Shown: positions 21,505 through 32,338, numbered from the stretch's first letter. The stretch is DNA of 64,000 bases from Asparagopsis taxiformis (GCA_030407315.1 JALQPE010000519.1:1-64000); one strand, 5' to 3'. Made by a program: numbers and translations. The notes: generated by a model not told the origin, from the letters alone.

Positions 21505-21814
21505 TGAAGGGCATCTGTCCAGCCGTGTTGAAGCCTTAGTTGGGTATGAATCCGTAGAGTAATAAACACAATTCCAATAGAACATGATAAAAGAGATACT
21601 GCATGGATTCTTTATATAGTCAGATCAATTCACAAATGTAACAAACACCACATGCAGAAAGCTATTCTCCACAGAAAGCTCTACCTACAGGAGCTGCAAA
21701 TTCTAAACCTCTTCAGTAGATGCAAGAAACGATAGCAGATAGTAAAACCTGGTATTATATTACATCGTTCACTATCCCCGGTAAAATTTTCAGTTCCTGA
21801 GAACAGGAGTCTGG

Positions 21815-22095
21815 CCGGGTATAAAGTTGGGTGGGTGTAAACCAAGTGCACCATCCCCATTGCCTGGGGGTACTCCGGATAACCTCAACCAATGGCGTTG
21901 GTGCACCTGGCGTTTGGGAGGCCAAAATAATACCCGGTATTATTTTGGGTCGGTATAGACCAAGTGCACCAACCCCATTGGCCGAGGTTGTCCAAACTAC
22001 CACCGGCCAATGGCGTTGGTGCACCTGGCGTTTGGGAGGCCAAAATAATACCGGGTATTATTCCTAGTTTCTCAAGCCAGGTGCAGTGCACTCAT
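21815..22095. repeat. Palindromic repeat locus (two AATAATACC-S-GGTATTATT cores)
   Basis: Cores lie at 21924-21946 and 22044-22062. Around them CCAATGGCGTTGGTGCACC and its inverse (GGTGCACTTGG, CATTGG) form larger nested inverted repeats, so the array is core, shared arm, core. It lies between the two ParB-2OG genes. The locus is non-coding; short open frames through it read repeated peptides only because the DNA repeats. Confidence 0.9.
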
Positions 22096-22528
22096 TGGCC
22101 GAAGCCCACTTATTCGTGGTTCATGTTGAATACAGATGCATTTGGTATGTACGCATCAGCTCCACGAGTTGGTGCAAAATGCTGGGAAGTATGTGACTTC
22201 AGCATTATGTAGTTATTACTTGAGTGGTTTTGGGGTAATCACCATGACCAACTCGTACCTGTTTAGCCACTTTGAGTATGAACTCGTCGTATAGCGATTG
22301 TATTTGGCCGTAGAAATTAACTGAATTTTGAGTATTACTCTTGATCTGAGCAAGTGGTATAGAAATAAACAAAAAATTGAAATCAGAGTTGAAACGGATT
22401 GTTCACGTTTGATCCTTTATCAGACTGCAGTAGCGAAATAAATCTATCTTAATCGTCTCTGTATCGTCGTTATCGGGGTCGTACACTCAATCAAGCTTCT
22501 CTCCATTCCTGCTTTCCCTCATCCTTCA
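22096..22528. other. Spacer and probable promoter of the 954-aa gene
   Basis: AT-rich DNA without a coding frame. The last 60 bases before the ATG are pyrimidine-rich (CTTCTCTCCATTCCTGCTTTCCCTCA pattern), as is common upstream of eukaryotic starts. No defined promoter element is recognised. Confidence 0.4.
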
Positions 22529-25393
22529 ATGGCTCCTCGCACTCGCTCCAAACCCTCTGCCCCCGCCCCTGCTCGCGCTTCGACTCGCGGTCGGGCCTCC
22601 GCTCGCTCTCGCGCCCCTTTTCGCAGCCCTGGTCACGATAACTCTGTCACCGCCGAGGTTCAGTTGTCAGACTGTCCCAAAGCTGACCACAGGCTGTCTC
22701 CCTTGGATTTGCACAGACCTCCCCTATTCTCTCGTCATATTAGGGAAGGGAGAGTGCTTGAGCTGAAGGAGAAGTTCCTGAGGGAAGGATTCACCTCCTC
22801 AATCTCCCGAATCCTTGCCTGCAAAATGCTCCTTCCCAGTGAAGGCAGCACAACCCCCACCCTTCAAACGTTCTACATCGATGGTGGCCATCGCGTTGCG
22901 GCTCTCCAGAAGTGCATTCGTGAAGACCCGGAAGGGCAACATCCGTATGCTGCTTCATTCAGGAACATCGATGTGGCTTTGATCAGGCGCCCAGGGACAG
23001 AAGAAGTTTCCGATGAGTACTTCACACCTTTTGAAGTACTCGGGCTGTCCATTCAAGCAAACACACTCACACATGATGTTGCCCTTGTTTCTTTGGCAGA
23101 CCGAGTGTGTTCTGTGGTCCAACTTCTCACGACCAAGGACATGCTAGGTGAACCGAATCGGAAGTGCATTCAGGTCATCATGGACAGCCAGTTGTCGATA
23201 TCGAAACTGGGCTACCAAGCCATCAACAAGCACGTGACTGCTGCGAAAGGCTTCCGGACTGTGAACAACAAAGCGCTTGAGTTCTGGAGTTCCGTACCGA
23301 GCATGTTCACCAAGGAAATTCTCGCTGCGGAACAGGAAAGGGCCGTTAAAGAAGGCCGTGACATCAACGACGATGTCTTCAAGCAGTCCGTAGACATGTA
23401 TGGCTGCAACATGGATCTCGTTTTCATGGCAGACTTCCGTCGCGGCTCGGAGTATCAGCAAAGGTTCATCTTGCTCATAACAGCTCTCTGGACACGCATG
23501 CGAGATCTGCGTCAGTTGAGTAGGACGACAAGAGGATTTGGTAATCCTTTCGTTCGTGTTTTGATTGAAGTTTTCAAGATGTCCGAGCCGGTTGCTGCTC
23601 ACAAAATGATGGAGCCTCCGCTCGAGCATTTCTACTCCGAGCTCAAGAACACTGGGTCAGGAAAGGAGACTGTTATTGCGAACAGTATCGCGGAGACCCT
23701 CCTGCACTTCAGTACCGACGATAACAGCGGTACGAAGCATGCCCTCGTCTCCGACGAAATGTATGAGCAGCTTCGCTTTTCCACGGGCGTTGTGGACATG
23801 GAAGAAGACCAAAGGGTCATTGTTCATAATGAACAGCCATCTGAAGATGCGCCGAAGCCATCTACGCCCCAATCAGATGAGCCTTCTACCCCTTCTACCC
23901 GTTCTGGTCCTACTCCTCCTGCCCCTTCTACCCCTCCTGCTCCTTCTACCCCTGCTCCTCGTGCTCATTCTACCCCTTCTACTCCTTCTAACCCTTCTAC
24001 CCCTTCTACTCCTGCTCCTACTACCCCTCCTCCTCCTGCCACTTCCGTTCCCGCCCCTTCCACCCCTCCTGCTACCCCTCCTGCTCCTGCCACTTCCGTT
24101 CCTGCAGTTGAGCAGGCTCAAGGAACCCCTGATGCCACTGTGGCAGGTTCTGAGAAGCAATTGGGATCTGTTCTCCTCCGTCTCCCTCTCAATGCACCAC
24201 CGCTTGCGGTGAATGAGCCAGTCGAGACACTTCGCAGGTCGAAACGGCAGAGAACGGAGAGTCTACGGGTTGGCGGCGACAGTCAGGCAGAGTCGGAGGT
24301 AGAAGAAGAGTCCGAAGAGCCCCTTCCGAAGCGCAGAAGACTGGAAGTTAACCGTACGGTTAAACGTTCAACCGAGGAGATTCCATTGTTCAGCGATGAG
24401 CAGGAAAATCCCCTCCCCGACAGGGTAGTCGATGAACGGATTATGGATATTCTCCCGAACACCATACCGTCAGACTCTAGGGTCAAGTACTATATCGACA
24501 GCAAGCTGTACGAAACAATCCGACAGGAGATTTTGAGTGCAGCTGCTGCCGATATGAATTGTATAGCGTGCAGTGGTCCAGCTTGCTGTGCAGAGAAGTT
24601 CTTTGCAACAGCTAGGTCAACTCTCAATCTCTTGGGTGCCCATGTACTCAGTGGTATCTTCCGTTCTTCGACTGTGGGCAACGCAGCACATGAACTGTTC
24701 ACGTTCTATGCCCAGAAGTTCAAACCTGTTCATTCGTCTGCTGAAGACAGTTCCAATGATCCCTGGCATCAGATTCGAAACAAGGGTGAGGTAACAGCAG
24801 AGCAACAGGCCTCTCGTTTGGGAAGGTTCTCTATCTCAAGGAAGAAGATTTGCGACGATCTCGAGCAGATGGATGAACATCAATTCAAGAACAAGATGAT
24901 TCTCGAGGTCGGCAAAGCAATCTGTGCCGAGCTGATGTACTTGGGCCTAGGAATCCATGAGCCTGTGGCCTTTCCTAAAACCGGTTTACGTCTTTTGCTG
25001 ACCTCTGATGGTGCTCCAGATCAAGACTTGCACACAGACCTACCGGTGGTCATCAATGATTCCGATTTCCCACCTGGAAGATCGTACTTTCTGATGGCAA
25101 GCGCGGCTGATGGGTTCTGGCTTCGTGGAGCGTATTTCAGCCACGTCTGTTTGACGTGTGCAGACGCTGAGAAGTACAAGACGCCTGTTATGGACATCTA
25201 CGTGCCACCGTATTCTCTCTTCATCGGTCGTGGTGACTTCTACCATGGAGGCAAAGGATTCAGTAGTTCAGCGGAAAATCGCCTAACATATGGTCTTCCG
25301 GTTCGTTCTCATCTCTACCTTTTAAGTGACGAAGAAGAATTGGCGGATGCTATCGAAACAGTCAACTACTGGGATGCACCTAGTGCGCGATAA
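22529..25393 (+). CDS. ParB/Srx-like domain fused to 2OG-Fe(II) dioxygenase, 954 aa
   Basis: A paralogue of the gene at 17983 in the same orientation, with a shorter linker. After a basic Ser/Arg/Pro start comes YIDGGHRVAALQ (D118 to R122), then a block aligned with the paralogue (NKALEFWSSVPSMF). A Pro/Ser/Thr-rich linker (residues about 455-530, repeats of PSTPS) follows, then a basic stretch (LPKRRRLE) that could be a nuclear signal. The C-terminal domain opens with SDSRVKYYIDSKL and carries H835xD837, YSLFIGRGDFYHGG (H906) and R926 in PVRSH. Conservation of all candidate iron and 2-oxoglutarate ligands in both copies, with free divergence elsewhere, argues that the enzyme fold is real. 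Substrate unknown. Confidence 0.7.
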   Translation: MAPRTRSKPSAPAPARASTRGRASARSRAPFRSPGHDNSVTAEVQLSDCPKADHRLSPLDLHRPPLFSRHIREGRVLELKEKFLREGFTSSISRILACKMLLPSEGSTTPTLQTFYIDGGHRVAALQKCIREDPEGQHPYAASFRNIDVALIRRPGTEEVSDEYFTPFEVLGLSIQANTLTHDVALVSLADRVCSVVQLLTTKDMLGEPNRKCIQVIMDSQLSISKLGYQAINKHVTAAKGFRTVNNKALEFWSSVPSMFTKEILAAEQERAVKEGRDINDDVFKQSVDMYGCNMDLVFMADFRRGSEYQQRFILLITALWTRMRDLRQLSRTTRGFGNPFVRVLIEVFKMSEPVAAHKMMEPPLEHFYSELKNTGSGKETVIANSIAETLLHFSTDDNSGTKHALVSDEMYEQLRFSTGVVDMEEDQRVIVHNEQPSEDAPKPSTPQSDEPSTPSTRSGPTPPAPSTPPAPSTPAPRAHSTPSTPSNPSTPSTPAPTTPPPPATSVPAPSTPPATPPAPATSVPAVEQAQGTPDATVAGSEKQLGSVLLRLPLNAPPLAVNEPVETLRRSKRQRTESLRVGGDSQAESEVEEESEEPLPKRRRLEVNRTVKRSTEEIPLFSDEQENPLPDRVVDERIMDILPNTIPSDSRVKYYIDSKLYETIRQEILSAAAADMNCIACSGPACCAEKFFATARSTLNLLGAHVLSGIFRSSTVGNAAHELFTFYAQKFKPVHSSAEDSSNDPWHQIRNKGEVTAEQQASRLGRFSISRKKICDDLEQMDEHQFKNKMILEVGKAICAELMYLGLGIHEPVAFPKTGLRLLLTSDGAPDQDLHTDLPVVINDSDFPPGRSYFLMASAADGFWLRGAYFSHVCLTCADAEKYKTPVMDIYVPPYSLFIGRGDFYHGGKGFSSSAENRLTYGLPVRSHLYLLSDEEELADAIETVNYWDAPSAR

Positions 25394-26077
25394 TCTGCAA
25401 GAATACTGCTTTGCCTCTCCCTCTACAGGCAGCATCTGCCAATCCTAAGCTAGCTTCGGTAGTATACTTCCTTTACCACAACTAAATCTACTCCTATTCA
25501 TGACTTTGAAAATATTAGCACGGTCAGTCTACTGCACTATTAGAGTTCCTCTACCTCTCACCCCGCATAGCTTCTACACCCTACATCGTACAGACTGATC
25601 TCTTTTCCTTTCCTACATGCATGGCACAGTTTTGCAAGACTGCCACAATTCCACATCACTCCCAAGGTCTTGGATTGTTCTTCTTAGTATACTAACTATA
25701 GTTGAGATGCAAACCTGGCAGCCAATGGCAGAGCTGCACTTGGGCTGGCCACACACAAAATAATACCGGGTATTATTTTGGCATGGCAAAGCCCAGGTGC
25801 AGCACTATCATTGGCTGCCGCTGCGTTCATGACAGCCAATGGCAGAGCTGCACTTGGGCTATGCCATGCCAAAATAATACCGGGTATTATTTTGGCATGG
25901 CAAAGCCCAGGTGCAGCACTATCATTGGGCGTGGGCTGACTGGCACCGCTCAGCAAATGAAAGTCTGTTATTATCGCTCAGGTAGATTGTAGTATTACAA
26001 CGTTGTACGAGTTCAGATGCAAGACTTTTTATTGCTGATGGTACTCTTGATATCTGTAATTGGACGCCTAAACTGTC
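25394..26077. other. Spacer between convergent genes, with palindromic repeats
   Basis: No gene. It separates the convergent 954-aa gene (plus) and the methyltransferase/SET gene (minus) and is dominated by the palindromic locus at 25715-25935. Confidence 0.6.
25715..25935. repeat. Palindromic repeat locus, two cores
   Basis: Cores at 25757-25779 and 25871-25893; the second extends to a 39-base perfect palindrome at 25863-25901 (GCCATGCC arms). Outer arms read GCCAATGGCAGAGCTGCAC on one side and GTGCAGCACTATCATTGG on the other. Organisation matches the 21.9-kb and 45.4-kb loci although flanking bases differ. Confidence 0.95.
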
Positions 26078-29000
26078 CTACTTCTCTGCAGTCCAGTAGC
26101 GCGATCCATAGTCAACGAATATCGCTTCCCCAGCTCGAACATCTACTACAACCTGCGCTAGGATGAGATCAGGTTTTGCTACTGCATACTTGAAGTCGCA
26201 AGTAGGATTGACGTCTTTGTGAACTCGGAACTCTGCATTTTTTCTGCGTTGCACATTTGCAACTCTCTCCATTCCGTCAATGGTCCTACTGTCGTTGAGG
26301 TAGCTGCAGACATTGTATTCCGCTGGTACAAGATATATCTTGTCTACCGGTGCTTCTTCTCCGATGACACTGGTCTCCATCTCCATGTTGAAGTTTTGGA
26401 ATCTTTCACCAGTACAACCGAACCCGTCCGGTCCGTACAAGCGACTGCGTTGCGGTTCATTCTCCCCAATCTTCCCGTATAAAATTGTCCCATTATACCA
26501 TCCAACAACAGAGCCCCTCTCTAAATCTTCTGCGGCAAAAACCCCCAATCCTCCCTCTCAAACTGTCGATGCAGCAACAATAACGTTGTGAAAGGAGGCA
26601 TCTACTGCAAGCATCATCTCAGGGTCAACGGAGAAAACCTTGCCTAAATCTTCTACGCCCCATTCATTCATTGGGACTTCGGCAAGTCTTCGGAGCATGC
26701 TTTGATCCCGCGCAACAGAGGAGACAAATCGCAACATATGCAGTGGTAGTGAAGATACCGACGGGAATCCATCAGGCGCATCACTTCGATGTCGAAGTCT
26801 TTCACTTCCTACATTGCTCCTTATCGAGTAATTCCATTCTTTGTTAGCGAGAATACTCGATATGTCATTTTTGGTTGCCTCCCCAAAAACTCCATCTCGA
26901 CCTTGCCTAACAAAGCAATCCAGCAACAACGGCTGAGCTGATCCATGGCATGTGGCGTCTTTTTCACATCCAATAAACTTGCGATACAGACCATCTCTCA
27001 TTGTCATGCAAGCTATTGCAGTAGAATACGTTCCGGAGAATAGATCTACCACAATGTCTCCTGGCTTTGAAAACCTTGAAATAAGCTCTCCAAGTATGGA
27101 CAGAGGCTTCTGCTCCGCACGTAGCCTTTTGTCTTCGAAGTTCAATGACTCACCAGGTCCGAGCTTTGGGCAGTTGTCGATTGCGTTCACGTACCCTGGA
27201 TGTCGTGAAAGGTCACGGTTATGCAAAGAATAATCAACCATTTCAAACGCGGCAGCTCCCATCCCACGTTTGAAACTGTGCACAACAAACTCGTGAATGT
27301 TGTGTAATGAACACGATTTGTTCATTGGGTTTTGGATGAATACGTAGGGACGACGGCTTAGAATGAGAGGAACATCGTCTGTACGCATGGATTGTTCCCC
27401 GCTTTCTGCATTTTGAAGAGCTTCTCCCCACCCAACCAACTGTTTGATACTGGAAAATATCAGGGCATGTCCTCCAGGGCGCAGCATTCGAGAAATGTCC
27501 TTTCCAGTACGAAACATTTGTGCGCTATTGATGTCATCATAGTCTGAATTGGTCTTGCCTTTCTCCCTCCGCGTGTTGAAGGGTGGATCGGTGAGCACAA
27601 GTTGTGCTTGTCCATCAATAGTATTCCCTGAAAGCATGCCAATGGAATCAGTGTTAACCTGGTGCACTAACCTCGAGGCTGTACAGTTGTAAGCCACGCA
27701 AAATCTCTTCATGACCTTTTTCAATTGCACAATATGATCCGGTACCCCCTCTTCCTCACCCACTGCCTCCGCTGACGGTGTATCCTCCGCAACATCTTGC
27801 ATAACCGTGTCCATTGCGGACGAAGCCCTCCCATCCATGCTGGATGTATACTGGGATCCAGAGTCATTGGTAGGTTTCCTTCCACCTGTACCTAAACGGC
27901 GAGTGCTGTGCTGCATTGATTCATTCGACTCAAGACGATCTCTTTCTCGAGAAAGAGATCTGGATGCTGCGTTGCGCTGTTCAGTCTCGTAGAGAATTTT
28001 CAAGTCGCAGACATCAACTGGCTTCACACGCATTTCACGGTTCCAGTTCTTCCATACCTTGAGTCTTTCGTGATCATCCAATGCGATGGATTGTTCTATT
28101 CTTGCTTCGATGAAGGCGTTCAATCCGAACCGGTCAGGCTGATGGAAAACTTTAGTGCGCAGCCCTTCCATCTGGTTCGTACTTGATCCGAATACATCAA
28201 TGCCTATCATATAGTCATACACAGACACTAGTACGGCTTCTGTCAAAGACCTCAACCTTGCATCAACAGAGATATCCAAAGTGCCTGGATAACCTGCATT
28301 CTCGCGGAGTTTCACTACCGGGGACGGAAGCAGAAGATCTGAGTAGTGGTCAGGATGTGCCCACCCGTCAGTACGATTAGCAAGACAGATGAATTGGAAT
28401 TTCTCAGAGTCGAAAACCATGTATGGGCGACACATCATGTAGGCGCTTTCGAAGCCCAGAATCATCGCTGTTGTATCCCAGGCAGACATGACCCTTTCCA
28501 AAACGGCACCCACAGACTCTCCGTTTGCTCTTGTGCGCTGGAAAGGGGCGAATGTAGAAGTCTCTGTATCCCTCCCAGTTCTACGACGCTTCCTACCCCG
28601 GCGAATGGGTGCATTTCTGCGTCTAGTGAGGGCAATGTGCACAAATGAAATCATAAACATCAGCCTTCCAAATACTTTGTCTTCTTCTGTTAATGTTCTA
28701 CTCTGTGCACTTCTTCCAGAACGAAAATACTCACAGGTGAGGACTTCGCGACACAATGGAGAAGCAATTTCACCACTTGTAGACATCCCAAACAACTGCT
28801 CGCCGACTGATGCTCTTTTCTCGAGAGATGTGGGAAACTCCTTCATCGCAAAATTGTTCTGAACTTCCACCGGCCTTCCCCATACAATACAGAACAACTG
28901 CCACAGACAGCGAACCATTTTGGGATTGGGTTCTTCTATGCGACTGTAGGGGCGAAGCACACGAAGAATTGACAAGCAACTCTCGTACTGTGGCTGCCTC

Positions 29001-29587
29001 AGCACAGTTTCTGCCAAATCTTCGCGCTGAGATCCCACGGCGAGCCATCGCCTAATGGATGGCATATTCACGTCGCGAATTGTAACCATGCTTGAGCTTC
29101 CTTGTTTTTCACCTGCGTTTCGCTCCCAGTACCCATCTCTAAGATCCAAAGTAAGATTCAGGTACTCAATGAAAGTCATCCTCTTCTGCCTGGATGCCAT
29201 ATCGTTCGCGTTTGATGCTTTCACACTATCTAGAAGGAAAGCAGCACTTGTAATCGGAGATATGTCGACTTCTTCTTCAATCATAGGAACAGTGAAATCA
29301 CACGGAAGCTCACCGTTCTCTATGAGCTTGATTACAGCTTTCGAACGATGCGCACCACCCAGCACCTCTACCTCACCGGCAATGATCCGACCGGTAATTG
29401 GGTTGTTGTCATTCTAGCCGTAAACCTGAATGCTCTCGGCAATAACATCGACGTGCCTGTAGTCGATTTCTCGAATCTCGACATATCTTTTGATCTTGAA
29501 TAGGTCGATGTGCAATAGCCCATTGCGCCGCTCACCATGAAGGGGACGCCGAGAGGTGCTCGCTGGATTTCTCTTCTCAGAGGCCAT
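26078..29587 (-). pseudogene. ParB-like / DNA methyltransferase / SET fusion with two nonsense codons
   Basis: Read from an ATG at 29587, the frame would encode 1,169 residues but is broken by TAG at codon 58 (29414-29416) and TGA at codon 1010 (26558-26560). Both stops lie inside conserved sequence. The first is in the ParB-like box, just before VLGGAHRSKAV. The second lies in the linker directly before the SET domain (GGLGVFAAEDLERG). In order: ParB/Srx-like box; helical middle; methyltransferase motif IV DPPFNTRRE (27578-27589), LRPGGHALIF, and motif I-like DLFSGTYSTAIAC with FIGCEKD; then SET with NVCSYLNDSR and VDYGSRYW. Motif order IV then I is that of beta-class N6-adenine/N4-cytosine methyltransferases. 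SET domains methylate protein lysines. Each stop could come from one C-to-T change (CAG, CGA). Readthrough is conceivable. Confidence 0.75.
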
Positions 29588-29829
29588 CGAGAAATAGATT
29601 CTTCACCTCAATCAGTCACCAGCAGAAAACAATCTTCTCTCCTACCTGCCGTTAAAAACCTTCGGCAACAATCTTGATAAACCTTAAATGCACAGTTAAA
29701 GAGTTAACCTGAATATTTTCAGGTATACTTTGGCTAGGTAGGGTACGTAATGAGGAATAATTAGGTTCTTCGGCGGCCTTTCAATACAATTATTTCGCCA
29801 ACGGACATTTCCATTTTTGTTTTGAATTT

Positions 29830-29901
29830 GAAGTCCCCTCGAGAGATTGAGTTTGAAATCTGCCATCGGAGATTTCAAAACCAATCTCTTGAGAGGACTT
29901 C
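29830..29901. repeat. Hairpin with 32-base arms and 8-base loop
   Basis: GAAGTCCCCTCGAGAGATTG...GAAATCT pairs with AGATTTC...CAATCTCTTGAGAGGACTTC across GCCATCGG, with about 28 of 32 positions matching. It resembles a small foldback element or small-RNA precursor; no expression evidence is available. Confidence 0.85.
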
Positions 29902-30149
29902 ATCTTCTGTTCGAACTTGTAGACTCGTTCTTACAACCAGTATATAAATATACACATTGATTTCACTGCATCATTCTCGATCCCTGCGTCTGTTTATACA
30001 TACACGTCTATGTTCCGTTATATTGCCACAGCGAAAAATACACCCAATCTACTGGTAATGGCTTCGAGCAGCTCGGAATAAGATCTTTATTATATGGTGA
30101 TGAATATTCAAGAGAGATGATCATCACGATGTTGGTCTCCCATGTCGCT

Positions 30150-30265
30150 TGGGACAGAACACTGGTTTTTGTCTGTACAGAACGTACTTTCGAAACCAGA
30201 ATCCGAAAAACTTTCGATGTTGATTGACTAGTCATAAGTTGATTGAATTGTCGCCAATGAGATGA
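30150..30265 (-). repeat. Dispersed repeat R, copy 1 (inverse orientation)
   Basis: On the minus strand it reads ...CAATTCAATCAACTT...GTCAATCAACATC...GGATTCTGGTTTCGAAAGT, ACGTTCTGTACAGACAAAAA, CCAGTGTT. The same block occurs at 43.52-43.64 and 49.95-50.05 kb. It lies about 600 bp upstream of the methyltransferase/SET start codon. Confidence 0.8.
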
Positions 30266-30469
30266 AGATATTGACTGACTGGGCGGCATTGCGCTGACAG
30301 TTTCAAGTATAGCACTGCCGTGCTCAATACGATCGCTAGACAGCCTGTCACAGCTCTGTTCATTTCTGCCTTCAAGTCTGGCTGCAACAGCATTAGTAGT
30401 TTCCAATATGATCTTATCATATCAAAATTGGTAGTAGATGAAAATATCAGAAGTTATTTTATAAACAAT

Positions 30470-31265
30470 TATATGTGCACCGTGTTTCTACTCACTGGGA
30501 GATAGCTATGTGAAGGATCGAAGACTGCTGTCTGGTGATCAAATATGCGAAATCTCTTTTGTGGAACTGACTCGCGATCCTGCCAACACTTTGAGGCGTA
30601 TATACAAAGAATTGAATATTGATGACCAGCAGCTTGAGCTTCCGTGTCAACATCGAAGCAGTATAGAACATTTGTGTTGTAGCTTCCACAGTTAACATTT
30701 GTACATTTGTGATATTCAAAGTGATATTGTACTTCGCCTTTCTTACCACAATCATTGCAACGAATCATCGAGCGCTTGTTGTCGTATTCTGGTGGCATCG
30801 GCTCGCTGCGAATGTGCTCGTCAATTTGGTAGAACGATTTCATGTCAAGTAACGAACGCATGCAAAGCGGACATTGGTAACGGTCAGCTGTGTATTCTTC
30901 AAAACAATCCTTGTGCATAGCATGACCGCACCTCATGTAGACCACGGCTTCTGTCGACGTAAAGAGATAAACCCTGCAAACTGGACAATCTGCGTGCAGT
31001 GCTTCCCGCCGACATTGATGGTGAGCCTTGGACTCGATGGAGACACAAGCGTCACATATATCACAATGATAGTTGTCGATGCCAAGCCCCTTACCAAGAC
31101 GGCAGACATTGCAGCGATCGCAGTGATAGATGTTTTTGTTGGGTGTATTCTCGTAAAACTGAAAGTGCGGACATAAGTAGTCTGCAAAGAAGTCTTGCAT
31201 TTGACGCATTTGGGGCCGACGTCCTGCTCGGTGAGGCATATCATGCAAAGGACATTTTCGGTCAC
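30470..31265 (-). pseudogene. CHY/RING (RCHY1/Pirh2-like) E3 ligase fragment
   Basis: The sequence carries, in order, the last Cys pairs of a CHY zinc finger (LCMICLTEQDVGPKCVKCK), a CTCHY finger (YHCDRCNVCRLG ... YHCDICDACVS ... HHQC), a RING-H2 (CPVCRVYLF ... CGHAMHKDCFEEY ... CPLCMRSL) and a zinc-ribbon tail (IRCNDCGKKGEVQYHF ... KCTNVNCGSYNT). This domain set is diagnostic for the RCHY1 family of ubiquitin ligases. The first CHY half is missing, its place taken by duplicated DNA of the neighbouring Cys-rich gene. A one-base frameshift near 31190 separates the CHY part from the rest. It is therefore a 5'-truncated pseudogene, probably a captured host gene. Confidence 0.8.
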
Positions 31266-31340
31266 TCAACCAACCGCTCCGCCTCCATCTGTATTTTCCT
31301 GTAACGTCTCGGGAGCCACGACAACCTCCTTCCTAATGAA
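31266..31340 (+). repeat. Direct repeat of linker DNA, copy 1
   Basis: CAACCAACCGCTCCGCCTCC... through GTCTCGGGAGCCACGACAA repeats at 31569-31640 with few differences. This copy abuts the truncated 5' end of the CHY/RING fragment and so marks the junction of that capture. Confidence 0.85.
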
Positions 31341-31379
31341 TATGGCTGCCGGTGCCATTGCTGTATCTTGAGTTCTAAC

Positions 31380-32050
31380 ACTGCAGGTAAGAAGGCTTTC
31401 TGTGTGGCGGATTGCCGTCAATGTGGCGGTGACGGATGTGAAGGGTTCTCTCCCGGAGATCTCTGCTGCAGTTGCGACGTTCTCGCACAGAACAGACCTT
31501 GCAACCAGTTCCCACCACCATGTGTGCTGATCGAAGAACAGTTGCCTTCGACAACAGCTCCGCCAACTCAACCAACCGCCCCGCCTCCATCTGTAGTTTC
31601 CTGCGACGTCTCGGGAGCCACGACAATCTCCTTCCGAATGAAAGGGCGCTGGTGTCTTTGGATGGTACAAAATCTCACTCTCACTACAGTGATCCGGGTC
31701 CTGAAGTGTCCGGTACCATTGTGTCATACAAGTGGACATCGAAAGAAAACATCGATGGCAAGGTAGTGAAGAGGGTTGATAACAACAAGTCGGGCATGGT
31801 TGAAGCCATGTTTCCGACTGGGAAAACAACATTCACACTTGAAGTTGTCGATTCAACAGGTGGTGGTGCGAAAGATACTGCCGTAGTAGAAGTGAGGGCG
31901 TCTACCGCCAACGGCGCTTATTGTTGCTCGTATGATTTCGGTGACTGTCACAGTATTTTCGATTACGTTTCCATCAGCCAACAGCTCCGTGGTGAGCCTA
32001 AACCACTGTTCGGAGGTAGAACTGATCGTATCGATTTCCAGAGAGCGTAA
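31380..32050 (+). pseudogene. Cys-rich plus PKD-like surface-protein fragment
   Basis: The first part (FCVADCRQCGGDGCEG ... GDLCCSCDV ... RPCN ... PPPCVL) is a small disulfide-rich module. It is followed by a Thr/Pro linker and SGATTISFRM. Around 31640 the reading frame shifts by one base and continues ERALVSLDGTKSHSHYSDPG ... GTIVSYKWTS ... FPTGKTTFTLEVVDSTGGGAKDTAVVEV, a PKD/REJ-type Ig-like repeat (conserved LDG, YKW, FPxG, VxDxxG). Such Cys-rich and PKD combinations occur in secreted or surface proteins of algae. No signal peptide is seen, the frame is broken, and the end near 32050 is not conserved, so this is a captured or relic fragment. Confidence 0.6.
31569..31640 (+). repeat. Direct repeat of linker DNA, copy 2
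   Basis: Partner of 31266-31340, in its probable original context between the Cys-rich module and the PKD-like repeat. Confidence 0.85.
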
Positions 32051-32338
32051 GGCTTTGGTAACTTCAGCTTTGCTCATAATTCGTTTGCTGTCCATTTTGT
32101 TTTCTTCTTCGATGCACCTTCAAACGACACATACCAGTTCAGCGTGGAGCATAATGGTCTCTTCAGACTCGAATTGTCTAATGGTATCGTGGCACAATCG
32201 CTTTTTGTGATCCACTGAAAGTCGCAAATTAAGCTATTGAGTTTCGAAATTGCATCCCCGTTTGATATGTGCCAATGTAACCGCCGACGGATATACTTAT
32301 CACTCACGCATTCCCTCACCACGGCAGAAAATCTGTTT
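32051..32338. other. Short spacer
   Basis: Nothing recognised between the PKD-like fragment and the NB-ARC fragment. Confidence 0.4.

Larger units (their letters stand above)
29588..30469. other. Spacer with hairpin and a dispersed repeat copy
   Basis: Upstream region of the methyltransferase/SET gene. It contains a long hairpin (29830-29901) and, in inverse orientation, one copy of a repeat also present at 43.5 and 49.95 kb. No coding frame is believable. Confidence 0.5.

Noticed and set aside
21755..22212. Short ORFs repeating IIPGIILASQTPGAP-like peptides (also at 25.7 and 45.3 kb)
   Set aside because: They read through the palindromic repeats on both strands; the peptide repetition reflects the DNA.
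23873..24160. Arg/Gly-rich minus-strand ORF
   Set aside because: It is the complement of the PST-repeat linker of the 954-aa gene; low complexity, shadow frame.
26078..26548. SET domain as an independent gene
   Set aside because: It continues the methyltransferase frame exactly across one TGA, and the sequence just before its first methionine already fits the SET fold start.
30008..30406. 132-codon minus-strand ORF
   Set aside because: Overlaps repeat R and shows no conserved motif.
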